From assembly GCA_964493125.1 (NCBI GenBank), contig CAZBMS010000021.1, forward strand, positions 1 through 25,901: a DNA stretch of 25,901 bases, written 5' to 3'. The notes under the pieces were generated by a model that worked only from the letters and a program-made list of their open reading frames with translations, was not told the DNA's origin and ran no database searches. Position numbers and translations under genes: made by a program. Shown here piece by piece: positions 7,916 to 14,223 of the stretch. Positions within the stretch are counted from its first letter, which is position 1; each line of letters begins with the position of its first letter. Source of the DNA: QGNO01 sp964493125. GTDB taxonomy: Bacteria; Chloroflexota; Dehalococcoidia; Lucifugimonadales; QGNO01.

Positions 7916-8962
7916 TCATTGTACAACTTGTATAGTCCCGGGCGAACCATTTTTTACTTCACCAATAACTTTAGGTTCAGAAACTCCATTGGATCGCAAC
8001 TGGTCCATCAAATAATCTAGCCTGCCTTTCTTAACCGATATCAACAAGCCACCAGAAGTTTGAGCATCACATAGGATCATTCGCACAGTATCAGGAATAG
8101 ACTGATCCCATTTAACCGAATCAGCTAACGAACTTAGATTTCGTTTCGACCCATCCGGCACGGTTCCCAATTCCACAGTATCTAATAATCCCAGGATCAT
8201 CGGCACTTTAGATTCATATATTTGCGCAGATGTGCCACTGGCAGCCATCATCGATTGCAGATGACCCAACAACCCAAAACCGGTAACATCCGTAGCGGAG
8301 TTAACTCCTGTTTCAACCATCGCTCTCGAAGCTCCAGCATTTAGTTCTAACATAACTTCAATTGCTTGTTTAGCAACCTCTGGCTCTGCCCTCCCTTGCT
8401 TTAATGCCGTAGTAATAATTCCTGTTCCGATTGGCTTAGTCAAAACTAGAATATCTCCGGGCAGGGAACCCGAGTTAGTAATTTCGTCTCCAGGCTTTAT
8501 TAATCCAGTCACAGCTAAACCATATTTTGGTTCAGGATCTTCTATTGTGTGACCACCCACTATCAATACGTCCGCCTCAGCAGCCTTTTCATACCCACCC
8601 TTCAAAATATCCACCAATATATCTTTAGATAGTTGTGCAGGGAATCCAACTATGTTAAGCGCCAATAATGGTTTCCCACCCATCGCATAAACGTCGCTTA
8701 GCGCATTCGCTACAGCTATACCACCAAATTGGTATGGGTCATCAACTATCGGAGGGAAAAAATCTACGGTTTGAACAAGGGCAACATCATCTCCTAGGCG
8801 ATAGACCGCTGCGTCATCACCTTTCTCGATTCCCACAAGTAGGTTGGGGTCAGTTATTGCAGGAAGTTTGCTGAGAACCTGCACGAGATCCTCTGGGCTG
8901 AGCTTAGCAGCTCAACCTGCACAATGTGCTAATTGAGTGAGTCTAGCTGCATCTTCTAGCAT
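7916..8962 (-). CDS. selD: Selenide, water dikinase SelD, selenocysteine-containing (in-frame TGA at codon 17)
   Basis: SelD makes selenophosphate from selenide and ATP, the selenium donor for Sec-tRNA and selenouridine. Read from ATG 8962 with TGA (8912-8914) as Sec, the protein is 348 residues and starts MLEDAARLTQLAHCAGUAAK. This aligns with the E. coli SelD N-terminus RLTQYSHGAGCGCK: U17 falls on the catalytic Cys17 and K20 on the essential Lys20. Downstream are DPNLLVG, the metal-binding DDAAVY, TVDFFPPIVDDPYQFG, ANALSDVYAMGG, VGGHT, SATDVTGFGLLGH and SGGLL, all classic SelD. AGGAGG (8967-8972) lies 4 bp before the ATG. The GTG at 8884 also gives an open frame but would lack U17, K20 and the flanking conserved residues. 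The gene also ends in TGA (7916-7918), so UGA is used both as Sec and as stop. Sec decoding is inferred, not proven. Confidence 0.93.
8871..8917 (-). promoter_or_regulatory. Candidate bacterial SECIS element of selD
   Basis: Sequence around and after the Sec TGA can fold in two ways. One is a 9-bp stem with one G-U pair that includes the TGA, GGTTGAGCT / AGCTCAGCC, closed by a GCTA tetraloop (8896-8917). The other is a longer stem pairing TTGAG with CTCAG (8911-8915 with 8871-8875) and CTGC with GCAG, with GTT bulged on the 3' side and a small GAG-GAT-CTC apical hairpin about 22 nt after the TGA. The second resembles the spacing of bacterial SECIS elements such as fdhF. The active fold is undecided. 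Confidence 0.45.
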
Positions 8963-9026
8963 ACATCCTCCTTCCAAAAAATCGCAGACATGTAATTCGC
9001 GCCGAGAGAGATTGATAATTTAGGAG

Positions 9027-9041
9027 TGGAATTTAATTCCA
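9027..9041. promoter_or_regulatory. AT-rich dyad upstream of selD
   Basis: TGGAATT-T-AATTCCA, a perfect 7-bp inverted repeat around one base, 65 bp upstream of the selD start codon in the selD-yyaL divergent region. It could be a repressor site. No regulator gene is adjacent. Confidence 0.3.
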
Positions 9042-9107
9042 AGCTGTGTTTGGTCACATCCGAATTCTGACATGGCACTTTTGAAGCGTCAAGTTGAACT
9101 AACTGCG

Positions 9108-9127
9108 GCCATCAGTTAACTGATGGC
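9108..9127. promoter_or_regulatory. Perfect 20-bp palindrome in the divergent selD/yyaL region
   Basis: GCCATCAGTTAACTGATGGC is a perfect palindrome with no spacer. Both flanking genes point away from it, so it cannot be the terminator of either, and no T-run follows. A dimeric transcription-factor operator is the simplest reading. It lies 27 bp upstream of a TTGTCA-17-TAATAA promoter-like pair (9154-9182) and about 130 bp before yyaL. The rest of the 296-bp gap (8963-9258) shows no open frame that I can support. Confidence 0.5.
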
Positions 9128-9215
9128 TCACTACAAATATGAGCTGCAAAAATTTGTCATCCATTCCTGAGCGAAATAATAATGGCACCTAGCCTTCCCC
9201 CTACCACAACTGTAT

Positions 9216-9244
9216 GCGACAATAGGCAACCTCAAACTTGTAAT
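9216..9244 (+). promoter_or_regulatory. Putative near-leaderless promoter of yyaL
   Basis: GCGACA (9216-9221), a 17-bp spacer and TGTAAT (9239-9244) end 14 bp before the yyaL ATG. There is no Shine-Dalgarno between them. Transcription starting about 7 bp after the -10 box would leave only a few bases of leader. A second pair, TTGTCA-17-TAATAA (9154-9182), is an alternative that would give a normal leader. Confidence 0.35.
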
Positions 9245-9258
9245 TTTGAGCCAACATT

Positions 9259-11313
9259 ATGACCAATCGACTTATAACTGAAACCAGTCCATATCTTCTA
9301 CAGCATGCCGAAAATCCTGTGGATTGGTATCCATGGGGCGAAGAAGCGTTTTCAGAAGCTAAGGCACAAGACAAGCCAATATTTCTCAGTGTGGGCTACT
9401 CTGCTTGCCACTGGTGTCACGTTATGGCTCATGAATCCTTCGAAGATTTAGAAACCGCAAAGCTAATGAACTCCGACTTCATAAACATCAAGGTAGATAG
9501 AGAAGAGCGCCCGGATGTAGATTCAATATATATGCGTGCGGTTCAGGCACAGACTGGTCGCGGCGGTTGGCCTATGAGTGTTTTCCTAACTCCTGATGGC
9601 AAGCCTTTCTTCGGAGGCACCTATTTCCCACTCCATGAAGGTCACGGGATCCCATCATTCACTCGGGTATTGAAAGCCATCTCAGAAGCCTACCAAAAAC
9701 AACGAAAAGAGGTGTCAGAATCCGCTGATCAATTAATAGCACACCTAAGAAGTGGAGTTATGAATTCTCAAGGACAAGAAACTCTCACATCGGAAACTCT
9801 TACGAGGGCTTTTGACGGTTTAGTCGAAGAATTTGATCGAAATGACGGTGGCTTTGGGGCAGCACCAAAATTTCCACAGCCCATGATAGTCGAATTTCTA
9901 CTGCGTTATTATCACCGGACTCGCCAAACTGAAGCGCTTGCCATGGTCGATATAACTCTTGAGAAGATGTGCCGGGGTGGCATATATGACCAGGTAGGTG
10001 GAGGCTTCCATCGATACTCTACAGATGCAATATGGCTCATCCCACATTTTGAAAAAATGCTTTATGACAATGCTCTTCTAAGCAAACTTTACCTTCACGC
10101 TTACCAGGTTACAGCCCGTGAAGAGTACAAACGCATTGTCACAGAAACCTTAGATTATGTAATCAGGGAGATGACCGATCCAGACGGAGGATTTTATTCT
10201 TCGCAAGATGCCGACAGTGAGGGCGAAGAAGGTAAATACTTTTTTTGGGAAGCAACGGAGGTTGAGCAAATACTCGGGGAAGACCTGGGTAAATTGATAA
10301 ACCGCTACTACGGTGTAGGCGAAGACGCTCACTCAGATGGGGAAAACATCCTACATGTTCATAAATCTCCAGAAGATGTATGTAATGAATTCGGCATAAA
10401 CCAAGCAGAACTGGATACAAAGCTGTTGAATGCCAAAGCCAAGCTTTTGTCTGTGAGGCAAAAACGAATACCACCGGGAACCGACGACAAAATCCTTACC
10501 GCATGGAATGGGATGATGCTTGGCGCCTTTGCTGAAGCGGCAGCCGTGTTAAAACGTCCCGACTACCTAGAAATAGCATTAAAAAATGCAACTTTTCTAC
10601 TAGAGAAACTCAGTTCACCTTCGGGGAGAATCAGGCGAACTCACAAAAAAGGCGAGTCAAAACTTCTTGGTTATTTGGAAGATTATGCAAACCTGATTGA
10701 CGGGTTGATATCTCTACACGCTTTGACGCTAGATCTCAAATGGCTTAACGAAGCCGATAGGCTAACTACAGATATGCTTGATCTCTTCTGGGACGACAAG
10801 GAACAATGCTTCTTCGATACTGGCAATGATCACGAAAAGCTAATTATGAGACCTCAGGATTATTTCGACAACGCTACGCCGAGCGGGGCAGCTGTAGCGA
10901 GTGATGTGCTATTGAAACTAGCCATTCTCACAAATAACACCCAATACAAGGAAGTTGGGAAGACAATGCTCCGATCTTTAAGGATGGTTATGTCAAGAGC
11001 ACCCATGGGATTCGGGCATTGGCTTTGCGTACTGGACTTCCACTTATCTACTCCTAAGGAAATAGCGATAGTGGGCCCCGCGAAAGATACTAGGACTCAG
11101 GAACTCATAGATGAAATATTTGGGCGTTTCTTACCGAACAAGGTAGTATCAGGCTTCCAGCCTGGTGAAGGGGATGAAAACACTAAATATCCGTTACTAA
11201 AAGACAAACACATGGTAGATAACTCTCCTACCGCTTTTGTGTGCGAAAATTACACCTGCAATCTGCCTACTACCGAAGCTTCTTCCCTAATTCAACAACT
11301 CGAAAACTCCTGA
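9259..11313 (+). CDS. YyaL/SSP411 family protein: thioredoxin-like domain plus alpha/alpha-barrel
   Basis: A 684-residue member of the conserved YyaL/DUF255 family (animal SSP411/SPATA20). The N-terminal third is a thioredoxin-like domain opening with SPYLLQHAENPVDWYPWGEEA-type sequence and a CHWCHVM motif (C50, C53), a redox-type CxxC. It continues with VDREERPDVD and GGWPMSVFLTPDGKPFFGGTYFP-type sequence. The rest resembles the six-hairpin alpha/alpha barrel of N-acylglucosamine 2-epimerase-like enzymes, with FPQPM, GGIYDQVGGGFHRYS, WLIPHFEKMLYDNA, DADSEGEEGKYFFW and DDKILTAWNGMM. No signal peptide, so cytoplasmic. The true activity is not established. The gene is complete, has no Shine-Dalgarno, and ends convergently 22 bp from the M55 peptidase gene. 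Confidence 0.93.
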   Translation: MTNRLITETSPYLLQHAENPVDWYPWGEEAFSEAKAQDKPIFLSVGYSACHWCHVMAHESFEDLETAKLMNSDFINIKVDREERPDVDSIYMRAVQAQTGRGGWPMSVFLTPDGKPFFGGTYFPLHEGHGIPSFTRVLKAISEAYQKQRKEVSESADQLIAHLRSGVMNSQGQETLTSETLTRAFDGLVEEFDRNDGGFGAAPKFPQPMIVEFLLRYYHRTRQTEALAMVDITLEKMCRGGIYDQVGGGFHRYSTDAIWLIPHFEKMLYDNALLSKLYLHAYQVTAREEYKRIVTETLDYVIREMTDPDGGFYSSQDADSEGEEGKYFFWEATEVEQILGEDLGKLINRYYGVGEDAHSDGENILHVHKSPEDVCNEFGINQAELDTKLLNAKAKLLSVRQKRIPPGTDDKILTAWNGMMLGAFAEAAAVLKRPDYLEIALKNATFLLEKLSSPSGRIRRTHKKGESKLLGYLEDYANLIDGLISLHALTLDLKWLNEADRLTTDMLDLFWDDKEQCFFDTGNDHEKLIMRPQDYFDNATPSGAAVASDVLLKLAILTNNTQYKEVGKTMLRSLRMVMSRAPMGFGHWLCVLDFHLSTPKEIAIVGPAKDTRTQELIDEIFGRFLPNKVVSGFQPGEGDENTKYPLLKDKHMVDNSPTAFVCENYTCNLPTTEASSLIQQLENS

Positions 11314-11335
11314 ATTTAACGAGCTGCTCAATGGA

Positions 11336-12154
11336 CTAAAGTGTTCCCGCCGCTAGTATTACAACTCTGAAACACTGAAACGCCACTAGGAAATTATCCG
11401 AAGTAAAGGAAACTGTGGTTGCGTTTTCCCTGGATACTCCTGGCACCCACTGGGCGACATCAGCCATGGAAGAATTCACAAACTTAAGGGTTAGAGTGAA
11501 CGGACTAGAAAATTTTGCCGGCTCAATCTCTGACAGCCGTTCTACCCCCAACCTAGCCTTTTCTAATATCAAATCTCGTGCGGACAATGGTGAGAGATTC
11601 TTAGCGGCATACCTAGTCAGCGGCTCTTTTACTACGGCACACTCTATTTTGGGTATCAAATCCTTGGCCTGCTCGCAACAAGTTGTATCTCCACTAACCA
11701 TAACAATAGGCACTCCATAGTGTGCCGCTATACCAGCATTAAGCCCCAACTCACCCTGTGGACTTCCATTAACCAGTATCTCTTGAACTACCCTTCCAGA
11801 AATTGTGTGGTCAAGTATCCCTTCTGATCCTGCCCTAGCGTGGTAACCTATGCACAGAGCAGCATCAAACGATTTGTCCAACCCAGCCATCATGGTTTGG
11901 GGTTTAGGCGAGCCAGTTATTACGGTTGCCCTTTGGTCAAGCAATTCCGGGAGCAGATTACGTTGAGTCCCGTGACTATCATTGATCACCACTTCCTGCG
12001 CCCCACCCTGAAAAGCACCTTCAACTGCTGCATTAGCCTCAAGTGTCATTAATCTACGTGCCATGTCATAGTCCTTGCCGTCTCTTCCGGTATGGTCACC
12101 ATGGACTACTCCGCTAACTCCCTCCATATCAACTGAAATAAGAACCTTAGCCAT
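11336..12154 (-). CDS. M55 family D-aminopeptidase (DppA-like)
   Basis: M55 zinc peptidases such as B. subtilis DppA release N-terminal D-amino acids from D-Ala-D-Ala-type peptides, usually in cell-wall peptide salvage. The 272-residue protein keeps all expected metal ligands shifted by one from DppA: D9 and E11 (SVDMEGVSG), H61 (NDSHG), H105 (GYHA) and E135 (GELGLN), plus H116 (ILDHT) at the catalytic His. The start is ATG 12154, because GGAGGT ends 4 bp upstream; the longer frame from TTG 12166 would run through the Shine-Dalgarno itself. It is 97 bp from the phosphatase gene on the same strand. The peptide-type ABC transporter lies 2 kb away and could supply substrates, though it is transcribed in the opposite direction (inference). 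Confidence 0.92.
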   Translation of the reverse strand: MAKVLISVDMEGVSGVVHGDHTGRDGKDYDMARRLMTLEANAAVEGAFQGGAQEVVINDSHGTQRNLLPELLDQRATVITGSPKPQTMMAGLDKSFDAALCIGYHARAGSEGILDHTISGRVVQEILVNGSPQGELGLNAGIAAHYGVPIVMVSGDTTCCEQAKDLIPKIECAVVKEPLTRYAAKNLSPLSARDLILEKARLGVERLSEIEPAKFSSPFTLTLKFVNSSMADVAQWVPGVSRENATTVSFTSDNFLVAFQCFRVVILAAGTL

Positions 12155-12251
12155 AATTACCTCCAATTACCGAACCTTTAAGTAACCAACTTCCGTAGAC
12201 ATCAAAATGTTCGTTTGTAGCTTATTAAATTAAGCAAGTGGGACTATAAAG

Positions 12252-12872
12252 CTACGGAATAGATATGCCCCTATGCGAAACATCGTTCCAAAGCCTTATT
12301 ACAGTAAAATCCTGACCCACATCAAGGACTGAAAGACTAGTGTTGCTCAAATTGAAATTGTTACGGACTTTGAGAGGAAGCTGCAACAGATGAACCGTAA
12401 GAACTAGAAGAGCCGCCCCATGCCCCACTACAACAACCGTTGAATCGGACGGTTGGTTCTGGCTGATATAATTGTAAGCCTGGACAGTCCGCTCATGAAC
12501 CTGTTGCAAACTTTCACCACCAGGCGGAACATAGGTCTCTGGAGCTCTTTTCCAGTGGGCGAACCCCTCAGGGTCAGTAGATTCCCATTCAGCCTGAGTC
12601 ACCCCTTCCCATTTTCCATAGTTACGCTCCCTTAAATCAAACATCTCTTGGACTTCAATCCCTCTGCCTGCAGCAATAATTGCAGCGGTTTCCCTAGTAC
12701 GGGAAACATCGCTCGAAAAAATAGCGTCCAGATTGATGTCTGACAAACGGGTAGCTATGCTTTTTGCCTGAGCAATCCCGTCCGAATTAAGCGGTGCATC
12801 AGCGTGACCCTGAATCCTGTGTTCTTTGTTCCAGTCAGTTTCGCCGTGCCTTACTAAAATGAATCTTGTCAT
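12252..12872 (-). CDS. Histidine phosphatase family protein (CobC/PhoE-like)
   Basis: A 206-residue branch-1 histidine phosphatase. R8-H9-G10 (VRHGETDWN) carries the phospho-histidine, SSDVSRTRETA (53-63) supplies the second Arg, E82 (LRERNYGKWEG) is the likely acid, and VVGHG (149-152, H151) is the second His. This pattern covers CobC alpha-ribazole phosphatases, PhoE-type broad phosphatases and phosphoglycerate mutase homologues, which sequence alone does not separate. The gene starts 11 bp after the DUF4430-like lipoprotein gene in what looks like one operon with an ECF S-like protein. That context favours alpha-ribazole-phosphate hydrolysis in cobalamin salvage (inference). A weak AAAGG precedes the ATG. 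Confidence 0.9.
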   Translation of the reverse strand: MTRFILVRHGETDWNKEHRIQGHADAPLNSDGIAQAKSIATRLSDINLDAIFSSDVSRTRETAAIIAAGRGIEVQEMFDLRERNYGKWEGVTQAEWESTDPEGFAHWKRAPETYVPPGGESLQQVHERTVQAYNYISQNQPSDSTVVVVGHGAALLVLTVHLLQLPLKVRNNFNLSNTSLSVLDVGQDFTVIRLWNDVSHRGISIP

Positions 12873-12883
12873 CCTTTATATCC

Positions 12884-13339
12884 CTACGGTGCCAAAAGTG
12901 ACACCGGACCCGATTTGCTGGTATCGGTGTAGTGCCAAGCGAACGTATGCCCATCCTTAACTGAAAAAAAATCAGATGCGACTGGAAGAGGTTCCCACTT
13001 GACCGTAGCTTCATTCCACATGTATATCATCCAATAATAAGGTGGGCTGTTTTCTACTCCCTTAATTCCCTCCACAAAATGCGACTTGTACTCAGGATAG
13101 AAAGTAGACTTGATGTTGCCTTCTGTAACAATGTTAGTTAGGGCATATGCGTCAGTACCTTCAGGAATTTCAATGCCACGGAACCATTCTGGCGTGGCCT
13201 CTTCGCTTTGGACAAGCATACTGGCCTTAACCGTGCCAATAGCCGCTTTGCTATCCTCAGTGCGGTCCGAGCATCCAGTTAATACCCAAATCAATAAAGC
13301 TGCGGGAGTCAGATATCTTAAAAGTCTAGTTGGAGTCAC
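12884..13339 (-). CDS. DUF4430-like (transcobalamin C-terminal-like) lipoprotein
   Basis: A 151-residue predicted lipoprotein: N-terminal Arg residues, a hydrophobic segment and lipobox LTGC with C23. Residues 60-140 contain PPYYWMIYMWNE, then a spacer, then SVKDGHTFAWHYTD, matching the W-x-Y-...-W and GD-x-W-x-Y pattern of DUF4430 domains related to the C-terminal domain of transcobalamin/intrinsic factor. The start is GTG 13339, only 2 bp after the stop of the ECF S-like gene, so translational coupling is likely. A DUF4430 lipoprotein next to an ECF S component is a recurrent arrangement taken to bind a corrinoid at the outer face. Here binding is inferred, and the ligand could be something else. 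Confidence 0.72.
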   Translation of the reverse strand: MTPTRLLRYLTPAALLIWVLTGCSDRTEDSKAAIGTVKASMLVQSEEATPEWFRGIEIPEGTDAYALTNIVTEGNIKSTFYPEYKSHFVEGIKGVENSPPYYWMIYMWNEATVKWEPLPVASDFFSVKDGHTFAWHYTDTSKSGPVSLLAP

Positions 13340-13341
13340 CT

Positions 13342-13971
13342 TTATCCAGTCTCTCGAATATACTTTAATTTACTAATCAACCTAACCAATAAAGGGCTCA
13401 ACCCTATAAAAAACAGGGTGTTACTAGTCACATGGGCGAAGCTGAAATACAAAGCACCGGGATTAAACACAGCCACCTTAATCCATTGGTACATATCAGA
13501 AGAACCAGCTAATTTCGCCCAAGCAAACCCCGTATAGATATTTGTTATCAAGTCGTAACTAAGCGTGGTTAATATAGCCAATATTCCTATTAGAAACGTG
13601 TGGTACCCAGGAGTAAACTTGATTCTATTGTTGCTCAGAAGAGTCCTCAGAAAAGCCCCTGCAGCAGCATATATGACTTGAGAAAACGTCACTACTGCCA
13701 AGAGCGTAGCCGTGGTAGGGCCAAACGGATTAAAATTCCCATATATCAACCATCCAGTAACTGCAATCAGAGCACCGCGACGGAATCCCAAAGTGTAGCC
13801 CGTAACGAAAACTAAGACATCGAATAATTTAATATTCGGCTGGTGTACCAAAGCATAGTTAGTGATTAGTACGGTAGCAAGAACCAGCATGAGTATTCCT
13901 GGCTGAACTAGTTGATTAGGTATAGCCCGCGACCGTAATACCGCCTTAGTTCGTCGTACAGCTGTTTGCAT
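13342..13971 (-). CDS. Predicted membrane protein, ECF transporter S-component-like
   Basis: A 209-residue integral membrane protein with about six hydrophobic segments, the size and layout of ECF (energy-coupling factor) substrate-binding S components. S components bind vitamins and hand them to a shared EcfT/EcfA module, absent from this window. The segment GYTLGFRRGALIAVTGWLIYG (TM2-3) with the Gly/Arg-rich turn resembles S-component families with unassigned or B12-related ligand. AGGAGG lies 9 bp upstream of the ATG. It is the first gene of the minus-strand block, followed at 2 bp by the DUF4430-like lipoprotein and at 11 bp further by a CobC/PhoE-like phosphatase. Ligand specificity cannot be read from sequence. 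I saw no cobalamin riboswitch box in the 252-bp upstream gap. Confidence 0.7.
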   Translation of the reverse strand: MQTAVRRTKAVLRSRAIPNQLVQPGILMLVLATVLITNYALVHQPNIKLFDVLVFVTGYTLGFRRGALIAVTGWLIYGNFNPFGPTTATLLAVVTFSQVIYAAAGAFLRTLLSNNRIKFTPGYHTFLIGILAILTTLSYDLITNIYTGFAWAKLAGSSDMYQWIKVAVFNPGALYFSFAHVTSNTLFFIGLSPLLVRLISKLKYIRETG

Positions 13972-14079
13972 GGTTTTGGACCTCCTAATAGATGAAGACT
14001 ACCGTGACTGCCGTAAAGTACGTTTTCAGGCATGCTTTGTCAAGTATTTTAGGAAGGGTCGCTAAGCTTCGTTCAGGGC

Positions 14080-14109
14080 TTGACATAGGATTCCACGCTA
14101 TGGTAGTAA
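14080..14109 (+). promoter_or_regulatory. sigma70-type promoter of the ABC transporter operon
   Basis: Consensus TTGACA at 14080-14085, an 18-bp spacer and TAGTAA at 14104-14109 in the divergent gap 13972-14223. The predicted leader is about 105 nt and ends with TAGGAGGG before ATG 14224. Nothing else clear was seen in the gap, apart from a weak AGATC/GATCT inverted repeat just upstream of that Shine-Dalgarno. Confidence 0.5.
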
Positions 14110-14223
14110 TCTTGCACTGGTAAAAGATCAAAGTAATGACCCTGAGAAGTAATCACAATATGGGTTAAGTCTTTGCGCTTTTGCTTATGCTAGATAGATC
14201 ATAAGAGATCTAGGAGGGAAAAT

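Noticed and set aside
7916..8884. selD starting at GTG 8884 as a normal gene
   Set aside because: An AGAGG motif upstream makes it look acceptable, but this form lacks the Sec/Cys17, Lys20 and preceding conserved residues, which are present in the same frame just upstream through the TGA.
8912..8914. TGA as a nonsense mutation making selD a pseudogene, or as a sense codon under an alternative code
   Set aside because: The codon sits on the exact Sec position of the family and the rest of the gene is intact. Several genes in the window, and selD itself, end in TGA, which argues against code reassignment.
12155..12166. M55 peptidase starting at TTG 12166
   Set aside because: It would translate the Shine-Dalgarno GGAGGT; ATG 12154 fits the family N-terminus.
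12191..12259. 8-bp inverted repeat TTCCGTAG / CTACGGAA
   Set aside because: Arms are 53 bp apart and one overlaps the phosphatase stop codon; probably chance.
13972..14223. Cobalamin riboswitch upstream of the ECF S-like gene
   Set aside because: I looked for the conserved B12-box pattern on the minus strand and saw none; the gap holds a promoter for the opposite operon instead.
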